A program made the translations under genes and the position numbers. A stretch of DNA of 16,036 nt from SIG78 sp045587205 (GTDB taxonomy: Bacteria; Verrucomicrobiota; Lentisphaeria; Victivallales; Victivallaceae): assembly GCA_045587205.1 (NCBI GenBank), contig JAZNBV010000018.1, positions 1 through 16,036 on the forward strand, written 5' to 3'. The notes beneath the pieces were generated by a model, which did no database searches, was not told the DNA's origin, and saw only the letters and a program-made list of their open reading frames with translations. Of the stretch, positions 7,137 to 14,399 are shown one piece after another. The stretch's first letter is position 1. The number at the start of each line of letters is the position of its first letter.

Positions 7137-10010
7137 ATGAGATTATTTTTGTTTGCTGCTGCATTGCTGGGGAGTTTGGCTGTTGCGGCAGCTGGAGTTG
7201 AATATAAAAAATCCGATGACGCAGTAACCGTATTGCATCCGCAGTTCAGCTGTACCGTTTCTTCCGGCGGCGGTCAGTTGACCAGTTTTGTAACCCGGTA
7301 TAACAATCGGGAACTGGTCAATCAGCTCAATCCCCGGCTCGATGGAATGGGCAAAGTAAAAGATGGACTCTTTGCCGATATTACTCCGCAGTTGGCAAGT
7401 TACGATTTGACTGTAGAGCGGAAATCCGGCAATCTGGTGCTGATCCGGGCTTCCTGGCTTTGCAATAAAGCGGTATTCAAAGGAGTGAAATTTGTCCGTA
7501 CTTTTGTTTTGGATGCAAACAAAAATTATATTGTAATTCAGGAATCGCTGGAAGCTGTCAACGCAGTAGCTGAACTCTATGTTGAATTTCATAACAGTGT
7601 TTCAGCGGAAAAGCTCGGCAGAAATACTGTTTTTACTGCCGGTGGAGCCGATGGCAATATCAAGTTTGATATGAAAACACTTGATATGCAAGATACTCAA
7701 GCTGTCCACGATCCGTCATTGCCGTGGTTCGGGTACCTTGACAGCGACTCCGGGCACGGTTTTTCAATGCTTTTCGGTAATCCCAGACAGATGAGCTGTT
7801 TTTTTGCGTGGAAAAACAAGAAGCACCTGGTAATGGCTGCTAAATTTCGCAAGATAAAGATTGAGCCGGTTGCGGCCGCAGAATTCTGGCGTACTGAATA
7901 TGCGTTGATCCCGCTTCAGGGCAGGGGCGTATTGCTGCATACCGGCAGAGAAATGGTGATCAGCGGCAAAAAGGCAGATGATAAATTTGAATTGAGTGTT
8001 TATCTGCCTGAAAAAACCGAGCAGGGCAGTATAGTTGTATCGGCAGCCGGAAAAAATATTGCATCCGCGGCAGTAAAAAACAATTGCAATCTTTACCAAT
8101 TCAATCTTCCGGTGGATGCTGCAGATATTCAGGTATCTCTCAACAGCAAACAAGCTTCTGCTGTTGTAAAACTGGCTGGAAAACCTGCGGAAATAAAATA
8201 TTCCGGAGCCAACCGCCGCCTTCCGGTAACGGATACATCGCGCGGCGGTACGGGAAATTATTATTATTATCAGGATATGTATCTGACTGAAAAATATCCG
8301 ACGTGGGTCAGTTTCGGGCTCAATGGGGATTTCCGCCGGAAAAAGGATTTGCGCCTGGGGGTGATTATGCCGCCGGAAGTGAAAATTCTTGCCAATGGCC
8401 CGGAGCGCTTCCGCTGTCTCAAAAAATCAAATATTATGCTAGATAATGTGCCGATGGTGCGTTATGAGTATGAAGTGTTCCGTAACACATCCAGTAATAA
8501 TTGTATGGATATTTGCCTGCAGATCAATGGTTCGCTTAAAGCAAATGCTTTTGGGGCTGTGCAGGCAATCTGGAAGGGGGGGGAGCAGAAGCCTTTCAAA
8601 TTCAATCTTCGTCAGATAACGGATTTTCCGGAGCTCAAAGGAAGACTGAAATATTTCACTCTGGGTATGGAGTACCGCCGCGACACAAAACTCTTTCCGA
8701 TAGAAAAATTCGGGTACAATTCAATAATGATCCCCCGGATAGAGGGGGATTACAGCCGTTACCGTGGAGATGGTTTTTATAAAGAGATGATCGAAGACCT
8801 GAATAAGCGCGGCATCAGAGAGTCTCAATCCTTTCTCGGGCCTTTCCGGATTATGGATATTGTTGCCGGAAATAAAGTTGCCAAAAAAGAAGCTGAAGAA
8901 CTTTTCCATCCGGAAGTACATAAACAAAAAGTTGATTTCAGTGTTTTGAATGCTCTGGATATCAATGACAATATTGCTGTGGATATAAAGAACCGCAAAC
9001 TTGCCTGTCCTTCTATGGTGTCACAGGGAAATTATATGAAGAAGACTCTGGATGTATTCAAAACAGCCATCGATTATGGATTCAATAATTTCTGCGTGGA
9101 TGAAGAGCACTGGACCAATGGTGGAACTGTCTGTTTTTGCCGGAATTGTACTGCTGAATATGAAAAACGCGTCAAAGCAGCCGGTCTGCCTGCCGTGGCT
9201 CTGAAAACAGTAGCCCGCGACGGCGGCGAAGTTTATACCCGGCATTATGATATCTGGTGGGATATGAAAACTGATCAGATCGCTGAAATATATCGCCAGA
9301 TACGCGAACTTATTGATACATACCGCCCGCTGCCTGACGGCAGAAAACGGACATTGATGTTATGGATAGATGAGCGTGTGGAACTTAACAGCAAGTACTA
9401 TACTGCAATTACCAACCGTTTGACTGATCACCGCAAATTGGCAAAGTATGCAGATGAACTGCTGCCGATGTGTTATGAAGCAGATGCGCGGCGCGTGATT
9501 GCCACTGCCAGACGCTGCAGTGAACTTATCAAGGGGTGCCGGGCAAAAACAGTAATGGGATTGAGTCCCAACCGTTCTTACGAATATCATCGTGTATTGA
9601 GCGGCGATATGGCTGGATTGAAAGCATTTGAAGAACAGATACTTGAAAGTTATTTCAACGGCGCCGTGGGCGTCAGTATCTGGGCTTTGAGTTCCGGATT
9701 CCGCGGAGCGTATGATTTCTGCAATTCCATAAATGCAGTCAACCGTATATTGCCGATAGAAGAAATCGTCTATTATGGCAAACCGGTTACGGTCAGGACT
9801 GATAATTCTGCAGTAATGGTTACTGCGTTGGAATACAAAGGCAAGATTGCTGTTCTGCTGCGCGAATACAGCGGTAAAAATATTTCGTTTAATTTGATTT
9901 TGCCGCCGGGATTCAAAAGCGCTACAGATACTTTTACCGGCAGAAAACTTGATTCGATGCAGCTTAAATTCAGCGGAGAAAACCGTATTCACACACTGCT
10001 GCTTGAATAG
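7137..10010 (+). CDS. Large secreted glycoside-hydrolase-like protein
   Basis: A 957-residue exported protein. A signal peptide ends at AAA-G (residue 19). Residues 20-about 250 form a beta-sandwich like the mutarotase-type N-domain of many sugar-active enzymes (HPQFSCTVSSGGGQLTSFVT). A second beta-rich part runs to about 490. From about 504 (LKYFTLGMEYRR) to 860 a TIM-barrel-like region follows: GYNSIMIPRIEGD, FCVDEEHW (D655, E656, E657), C666-x-C668-x2-C671, LMLWIDERVE and VSIWALSSGF. A C-terminal beta domain closes it. Acidic residues at the strand ends (E656/E657, or the Asp/Glu of WIDERVE) are catalytic candidates; no family is assigned with confidence. The frame also opens with a GTG at 7125, but GAGG six bases before the ATG at 7137 and the signal peptide support 7137. 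It is the last gene of the rightward operon, followed by a strong terminator. Confidence 0.8.
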   Translation: MRLFLFAAALLGSLAVAAAGVEYKKSDDAVTVLHPQFSCTVSSGGGQLTSFVTRYNNRELVNQLNPRLDGMGKVKDGLFADITPQLASYDLTVERKSGNLVLIRASWLCNKAVFKGVKFVRTFVLDANKNYIVIQESLEAVNAVAELYVEFHNSVSAEKLGRNTVFTAGGADGNIKFDMKTLDMQDTQAVHDPSLPWFGYLDSDSGHGFSMLFGNPRQMSCFFAWKNKKHLVMAAKFRKIKIEPVAAAEFWRTEYALIPLQGRGVLLHTGREMVISGKKADDKFELSVYLPEKTEQGSIVVSAAGKNIASAAVKNNCNLYQFNLPVDAADIQVSLNSKQASAVVKLAGKPAEIKYSGANRRLPVTDTSRGGTGNYYYYQDMYLTEKYPTWVSFGLNGDFRRKKDLRLGVIMPPEVKILANGPERFRCLKKSNIMLDNVPMVRYEYEVFRNTSSNNCMDICLQINGSLKANAFGAVQAIWKGGEQKPFKFNLRQITDFPELKGRLKYFTLGMEYRRDTKLFPIEKFGYNSIMIPRIEGDYSRYRGDGFYKEMIEDLNKRGIRESQSFLGPFRIMDIVAGNKVAKKEAEELFHPEVHKQKVDFSVLNALDINDNIAVDIKNRKLACPSMVSQGNYMKKTLDVFKTAIDYGFNNFCVDEEHWTNGGTVCFCRNCTAEYEKRVKAAGLPAVALKTVARDGGEVYTRHYDIWWDMKTDQIAEIYRQIRELIDTYRPLPDGRKRTLMLWIDERVELNSKYYTAITNRLTDHRKLAKYADELLPMCYEADARRVIATARRCSELIKGCRAKTVMGLSPNRSYEYHRVLSGDMAGLKAFEEQILESYFNGAVGVSIWALSSGFRGAYDFCNSINAVNRILPIEEIVYYGKPVTVRTDNSAVMVTALEYKGKIAVLLREYSGKNISFNLILPPGFKSATDTFTGRKLDSMQLKFSGENRIHTLLLE

Positions 10011-10027
10011 TTTTTTCAAAATAATTA

Positions 10028-10075
10028 AAAACGGATTTGCGGAGAAAATATTGAGTTCTACCGCAAATCCGTTTT
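10028..10075. terminator. Bidirectional intrinsic terminator
   Basis: Perfect 15-base arms (10028-10042 AAAACGGATTTGCGG and 10061-10075) enclose an 18-base loop. The arms begin with A-runs and end with T-runs, so either strand gives a GC-containing stem followed by U residues. It sits exactly between the convergent 957-residue gene and the metallophosphoesterase gene and can stop both. Confidence 0.9.
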
Positions 10076-10095
10076 GTTATTTACAAGCAGTATGT

Positions 10096-11028
10096 TTACG
10101 CACCGTACTGGACTTTGGTGGTGATCATATCCGGCGTGCATAAACGGGCGCCGGAGTTGTTGCCGGAGTCTTCGGTGGAAATCCCGTAAAGGAATTTGCC
10201 TTCAGTACCGGTCACTTCAATGGTTCTGCTTTCTGTATCAATGAAGATATCGGCGCAGAGCGGCTGTTCATAAATGACCATATTGCCGACACATTCATAC
10301 TGTTTGTACCAATCTTTTTCGGGGAAAAGATCGTGCGGTTTGGGGATCCAGTTGAACGATGCACTGTTGACATCCAGCCGCGGCACGCCGTCAATAATAT
10401 CCATACCGCTGCGGTGATAATGTCCGTTCAGGCATAATATCACCTGGCCCGGAGTACCTTGCGATGCGCGGATAATTTCTGCAACTTCAGCTTTGCACTG
10501 CATACCCTGCCGGTTGTTCGGAGCATACTCCACGGGAGCGTGGCTTGCCAGAATACAGGGGTAGGGGGACTCCATAACCGTTTGGCGTACCCAATCGATT
10601 TCCTCCGGCGGCATCCAGTCGCGGAAGCCGGGGTGGTCAAAGTAGTTGCGTTCGGAGTAATGGAAATATATACCGGGAAAATCCCTGAAGTAATTTTCAT
10701 CCATTATCACAAAGCGGAATCCTCCGTGATCAAAAAAGTAGTAGCCGTTTTCCAACCCCATAGTTTCCAGAACTGTTTCGTATGAATCGATATCGAATTC
10801 GTGGTTGCCCAGCACAAAGTAACCGGGCAGCTGAAACTCTTTATACTGCTTGATAAGTTCCGGACAAGCGGATGGTTTGTGAGAAAAATCCCCCAGGTGC
10901 AGCAGAAATTCCGAACCGTTTTTCACTGCGCGGTTCTGGATGGCAGTAAGACGTTCCGGCGCATCGGTTTTGTACCACGCCGGGTGGTGGTGCAAATCGG
11001 AAAAAACAGTAAATTTGATCTTGCTCAT
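10096..11028 (-). CDS. Calcineurin-like metallophosphoesterase
   Basis: A 310-residue cytoplasmic phosphoesterase without a signal peptide. All motifs of the two-metal calcineurin fold are visible in order: D11-x-H13 (FSDLHHH), G46-D47 with H50 (LGDFSH), G74-N75-H76-E77 (LGNHE), H163 (ASHAP) and G202-H203-x-H205 (NGHYH). It should hydrolyse a phosphomono- or diester using bound metals; substrate unknown. The frame is open from an ATG at 11043, but that ATG has no Shine-Dalgarno. The bases ATGGAG there instead supply GGAG nine bases before the ATG at 11028 (MSKIKFT), where the fold naturally begins. It is convergent with the glycosidase-like operon and separated from the envelope operon by 193 bases with its own candidate promoter, so it is probably a single-gene unit. 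Confidence 0.9.
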   Translation of the reverse strand: MSKIKFTVFSDLHHHPAWYKTDAPERLTAIQNRAVKNGSEFLLHLGDFSHKPSACPELIKQYKEFQLPGYFVLGNHEFDIDSYETVLETMGLENGYYFFDHGGFRFVIMDENYFRDFPGIYFHYSERNYFDHPGFRDWMPPEEIDWVRQTVMESPYPCILASHAPVEYAPNNRQGMQCKAEVAEIIRASQGTPGQVILCLNGHYHRSGMDIIDGVPRLDVNSASFNWIPKPHDLFPEKDWYKQYECVGNMVIYEQPLCADIFIDTESRTIEVTGTEGKFLYGISTEDSGNNSGARLCTPDMITTKVQYGA

Positions 11029-11078
11029 ATAAACGATCTCCATTATTAATATTATGCATAAAGAGATTACAGAAATTT

Positions 11079-11106
11079 AATATACATCTATTTCGGTTAA
11101 ATACAA
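11079..11106 (-). promoter_or_regulatory. Candidate promoter of the metallophosphoesterase gene
   Basis: On the minus strand TTGTAT (11106-11101) and TATATT (11084-11079) are 16 bases apart, about 50 bases before the start codon. The -10 matches five of six consensus bases; the -35 matches only its TTG. No competing signal is as good in this AT-rich leader. Confidence 0.35.
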
Positions 11107-11192
11107 CCCTGAAAATGGAAAATGGAGAAATTTATGATTAAGCTGACAAATATCTTACATATCTTGCAACAGCAAATGAAATCCATCAAAAA

Positions 11193-11212
11193 CTCAGTCT
11201 TTGTTTAAGACT
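11193..11212 (-). terminator. Weak candidate terminator of the envelope operon
   Basis: AGTCTT and AAGACT (11196-11201 and 11207-11212) form a six-base stem with a five-base loop just after the M48 peptidase stop codon. On the minus strand the stem is followed by GAG and then five T residues. The stem is short and AT-rich, so termination may be partial. Confidence 0.45.
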
Positions 11213-11221
11213 CGGCTTAAA

Positions 11222-12013
11222 TTATCTTGTAAATGTTATACCGAACCCCTTCTTGTTGCGGGCTTTTTTGTACGCTTCATCTGCCAGATACATATGATTG
11301 TGAAAATTCTGTATCCGGTCGGAATCGCAAGGGTGAGTAGAAGTTACAGTACCAACCCAAGTGGCAGTTTTGCCCTGACTGAAACGGGTCCAGAAATTGA
11401 TAGCGGCTTGGGGATTGTATCCGGCTTTTGCCATTAAAATCAAGCCGATCAAATCGGCTTCGTACTCATTACTGCGACTGAATGGCAGCATTACGCCGAG
11501 TTGAGAACCGGTGCCATAAATATTATTCAGCGTTTCATTGTTAAACCCCAAAGCGACACCGATTGCGCCGAGGTTCTGCAAATAGCCCCAGCTCATACGT
11601 TCACCGCCGTGGCGGGCGATGGCGTGAGCGGCTTCGTGAGCCACAATACAGGCAAGTTCCGCTTCGTTGTTCATAACATCCATCAAGCCGGAATATACCG
11701 CGACTTTGCCGCCGGGCAGACAGAAGGCATTTTGAATGTTGGTATCAAGTACAGTAAATTCCCAATCAAAATCGTCCTGTTCTGCCGCCTGCGAAATTGC
11801 TTTGCCGCAACGGGCAAGAGCCTGATTGTACTCCGCATTGCCGGAACGCTTGTACTTTGCCTTGTATTCCGCATAAGCCGTAACACCAAGTTCATTTTCA
11901 TACCCGGAAGTCGTCAGCATCAACTGCGTCCGGTCCGTGATCGGCACCGACCGGCACCCGGTGAGGAAATATACCGCAATTAAAACACTGTAAATAATAA
12001 ATATTTTTTTCAT
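11222..12013 (-). CDS. M48-family metallopeptidase lipoprotein
   Basis: A 263-residue zinc protease anchored as a lipoprotein. The signal peptide ends in the lipobox L17-T18-G19-C20. The catalytic motif is H126-E127-A-A-H130 (VAHEAAHAIARHGG). The third zinc ligand is E183 in the E-Y-x-A-D motif (NEYEADLIG), with D187 conserved. STHPCDSDRI near the C-terminus is typical of the YggG/LoiP-like periplasmic branch of M48, which degrades or processes misfolded envelope proteins. The frame also opens with TTG at 12028, but GAGG nine bases before the ATG at 12013, which starts the signal peptide, decides for 12013. The Shine-Dalgarno overlaps the stop codon of the 617-residue lipoprotein gene upstream (11-base gap), so translation is probably coupled and the two products may act together. 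Confidence 0.9.
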   Translation of the reverse strand: MKKIFIIYSVLIAVYFLTGCRSVPITDRTQLMLTTSGYENELGVTAYAEYKAKYKRSGNAEYNQALARCGKAISQAAEQDDFDWEFTVLDTNIQNAFCLPGGKVAVYSGLMDVMNNEAELACIVAHEAAHAIARHGGERMSWGYLQNLGAIGVALGFNNETLNNIYGTGSQLGVMLPFSRSNEYEADLIGLILMAKAGYNPQAAINFWTRFSQGKTATWVGTVTSTHPCDSDRIQNFHNHMYLADEAYKKARNKKGFGITFTR

Positions 12014-12024
12014 AGCCGTAAACC

Positions 12025-13878
12025 TCAATGGGTTTCAATTGTGATATGACATTTTAAGCACTTGTAAATAAAATCAGAAGAGATTTCATTTAATTTATCG
12101 ACTTCTTGGAGTAAATCTTTACCAGAGTTTCGCTGACTAGAAATAGATCTGTTTTCTGGTTCATATGTTATATCTTCCCAATACCCCTCTTTCACAACAG
12201 TTATCGAAATACCTTCTTTTTCTGCAATAAATAAATCTTGATCAGAAAATCCATTTACGTTATAACCAGTTCCCCAAAAATTTTCTTTTCCCCTATGCAC
12301 ATGTGAAAATGCAACAGGTATCTGGTATTCGCTTAATGAGTCAATGGGCACGGATATTTCTGATGATTTCTCTATTATATACTTTTTGTCTGTACTCCAT
12401 TTTTTTGCTTCCGAATCAAAATTACCCCATTCTGTCTTGCAAGGAGACAACTCTCTAGAATCCATATCATATTGATACCACTGACCGTTTTTATTTACTG
12501 TACGTCCAACATGATCTCCGAAGAAGATATAATTAGTAAATATATCTCTACTATCATACCCTATGTGTATAGGAGTATTGTTTATTTTTCCTGTTTTTTT
12601 GTCATAATAGATTAGGCTTCCAACTTCAATATTGTCAGGGATATTATTTTTTTCTATAAAATTTTTATATTGAGCCTGCAATTGTCTCAACACTTTACCT
12701 ATTTCTGCTGCTTTTTCATTTCTAATATCAGTTCTTTCATTTATTGTCTCAACATCTTCAGGACTAAAAACTTTCATGTTTTTCTTACTAATTCGTTGCC
12801 AAACATGTTTGCATTTTTCATCCTTCTCCGGTTCTCTTTGATCATCCACCTCAACCTTATCTGGATCGCCTCCGGTAACGCGTTGGCGTTGGCTGGTGTT
12901 GGCGGTGGCAAAGAAAGTCAAGCCTTGAGAGTTTGTTCCGCTGCCGACCTGTCCTGCATAATCGACTGGATAAAAGATAAATTCTTTATTGGTGGAATTG
13001 GCAATTTTTGCGGTATATTGCAGAAAACCGCTGCCGCGTACATCGGTATAGATGCCCGGCTGCAATTCTCCGTAGTTGAAGCCGCTGCGTTCCACCGGAA
13101 GGCTTTTACTCATAGTGATAAGCTGGTTCAAGTGTTCATTGATCTTTTTATTGCCGATATCCGGATCAAGCAGATCGCTGGCTTTGTAGGTGACGCCGCC
13201 GATTTTCACATTCAAGTAGGAATCCGCCACCCCCAGTAACTCTTTAATCATCTTACTGTTGGCTTTGGCATTGGCATTGAATTCTTCAAACTGTCCGGAG
13301 TATTCCGAACATCTGTCCAGAATCCGTTTTTGGTTGGCAGTTAAATTATTGGCATACGCCGCATCTGTTCCGGCGGTACGCAATGCCCATATCAGGTGCT
13401 GCATATTGCTTTGTATATTTGTATCGCCTGCCGAGGCTTTCTTTACCAGCTTTTTGTAAGTTCCCTGCAACTCTTCAGGAATCAGTTTCGTTACAGGTAC
13501 AAGTTGATATTCTTCCCCCGCTTTCGGCGCCGGCAGGTGCGGGTCCATACAATAACCTTTATTGGTAAAAGAAATCGTTACCCCCGGTGGAATGGCAATA
13601 CCGCCGTTTTTTACAAAGCGTACTCCGCTTTGGCTGGACTGGTTATCGGTGCGGCTGACTGTTTCGATCGGTTGATTGTTGGCACTTGAAAGCTTTGCAA
13701 AATATTTACGGGAATTTTCACTGGGCACCAGCCCATTGATATAGTCTTTACCTGCAACAGCACCAGCGCCGGTGAGGGCTTTGCTGTCACTGTTTTTCCA
13801 GTCATCATAAATACTTAATCCGCAGCCTGTTAATAGCAGCATACAGATTGCGCATAAAAGAGGGGTGATTTTTTTCAT
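12025..13878 (-). CDS. Unrecognised two-part lipoprotein
   Basis: A 617-residue protein of unknown function. The signal peptide ends in the lipobox L16-T17-G18-C19, so it is membrane-anchored. Residues 20-about 340 include PPGVTISFTNKGYCMDPHLP, a helical stretch (about 140-270) and a beta-rich part, and share the roughly 50% GC of the genome. Residues from about 347 onward are AT-rich and Lys/Asn/Ile-rich. That part includes VGSLIYYD, IHIGYDSRD, FGDHVGRT, NGQWYQYD and a final CLKC. The GSLIYYD/HIGYD pattern faintly recalls NlpC/P60-like folds, but no catalytic triad can be assigned. The start is supported by AAGGA seven bases upstream. It follows the DUF4282 gene and two overlapping hairpins, and precedes the M48 protease. 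The C-terminal part may be a swapped module, as in polymorphic proteins; this is inference. Confidence 0.72.
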   Translation of the reverse strand: MKKITPLLCAICMLLLTGCGLSIYDDWKNSDSKALTGAGAVAGKDYINGLVPSENSRKYFAKLSSANNQPIETVSRTDNQSSQSGVRFVKNGGIAIPPGVTISFTNKGYCMDPHLPAPKAGEEYQLVPVTKLIPEELQGTYKKLVKKASAGDTNIQSNMQHLIWALRTAGTDAAYANNLTANQKRILDRCSEYSGQFEEFNANAKANSKMIKELLGVADSYLNVKIGGVTYKASDLLDPDIGNKKINEHLNQLITMSKSLPVERSGFNYGELQPGIYTDVRGSGFLQYTAKIANSTNKEFIFYPVDYAGQVGSGTNSQGLTFFATANTSQRQRVTGGDPDKVEVDDQREPEKDEKCKHVWQRISKKNMKVFSPEDVETINERTDIRNEKAAEIGKVLRQLQAQYKNFIEKNNIPDNIEVGSLIYYDKKTGKINNTPIHIGYDSRDIFTNYIFFGDHVGRTVNKNGQWYQYDMDSRELSPCKTEWGNFDSEAKKWSTDKKYIIEKSSEISVPIDSLSEYQIPVAFSHVHRGKENFWGTGYNVNGFSDQDLFIAEKEGISITVVKEGYWEDITYEPENRSISSQRNSGKDLLQEVDKLNEISSDFIYKCLKCHITIETH

Positions 13879-13901
13879 AAATAATCCTTATGTTGAGTAT
13901 A

Positions 13902-13952
13902 AACGGTTTTTACCTGAAAATAAATCCGATTTATTTTCAGGTAAAAACCGTT
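13902..13952. repeat. Perfect 24-base inverted repeat in the leader of the 617-residue lipoprotein gene
   Basis: Arms 13902-13925 and 13929-13952 are exact reverse complements separated only by CCG, giving a potential 24-pair hairpin 23 bases before the start codon. It shares its last four bases (13949-13952) with a second hairpin (13949-13980), so the two cannot both form completely. No T-run follows it on the minus strand, so it is not a simple terminator. Confidence 0.9.
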
Positions 13953-13980
13953 CCTCTTGTCCAGAAAACAGAGAGGAACG
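13949..13980 (-). terminator. Intrinsic-terminator-like hairpin after the DUF4282 gene
   Basis: Arms CGTTCCTCT (13949-13957) and AGAGGAACG (13972-13980) pair perfectly, extendable by TGT/ACA across a one-base bulge. On the minus strand the stem is followed by GTTTTT, as in a rho-independent terminator, 14 bases after the DUF4282 stop codon. The T-run is part of the neighbouring 24-base inverted repeat, so termination may be conditional. Confidence 0.6.
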
Positions 13981-13993
13981 ATTTGAATTTAGA

Positions 13994-14368
13994 TTATTTG
14001 TCTTGATTCATATTTTTTCTGATCCACTGCAATTCATCGCGGATCGAACGTAACACATCAACTTGCACAAAGAGTACAACCAGAAGTTCCAGAAAAAAAT
14101 GTACTGACAGAGGTCCGATAAATATCCACAATATACCTGCCAAAGTTGAACCGTTTTCGCTGTTTATATATCCCAACCCTCTGGAAACACAGACAAATGT
14201 GGATATTATGAATACCAAAATTATAAACTTCGGAAATAACATTGACTTGAAAGTCAGAAAATCCATCAAGCCTTTGAATGTATATTCCTTAGGTGCCTGC
14301 AGCTTTTTTTTCTCTTTATATTTTTTGATTTTATCAACTATTTTTTCAGTATCAATGCTGATTTTCAT
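13994..14368 (-). CDS. DUF4282-like small membrane protein
   Basis: A 124-residue inner-membrane protein. Residues 1-28 are a highly charged, Lys-rich cytoplasmic helix. Two hydrophobic segments follow at about 46-64 (PKFIILVFIISTFVCV) and 76-102 (LAGILWIFIGPLSVHFFLEL). The C-terminal tail DVLRSIRDELQWIRK is amphipathic and possibly coiled-coil. The segment spacing, the IGPL motif and the final LELLVVLF are typical of DUF4282, a family without known function. It starts 31 bases after the PEGA/propeller gene, with GAGG ten bases before the ATG, so the two are cotranscribed. The gene is AT-rich (16 of 60 bases G or C in 14281-14340) compared with its upstream neighbour. Confidence 0.78.
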   Translation of the reverse strand: MKISIDTEKIVDKIKKYKEKKKLQAPKEYTFKGLMDFLTFKSMLFPKFIILVFIISTFVCVSRGLGYINSENGSTLAGILWIFIGPLSVHFFLELLVVLFVQVDVLRSIRDELQWIRKNMNQDK

Positions 14369-14399
14369 AATCTGAAATCCTCAAAAAAAGATGTTACGA

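Noticed and set aside
9360..10019. 219-codon minus-strand reading frame
   Set aside because: Antisense to the end of the glycosidase-like gene and starting next to the shared terminator; composition is unlike a real protein.
13865..14053. 62-codon plus-strand frame
   Set aside because: It exists only because it reads through the inverted repeats between two minus-strand genes; no ribosome binding site.
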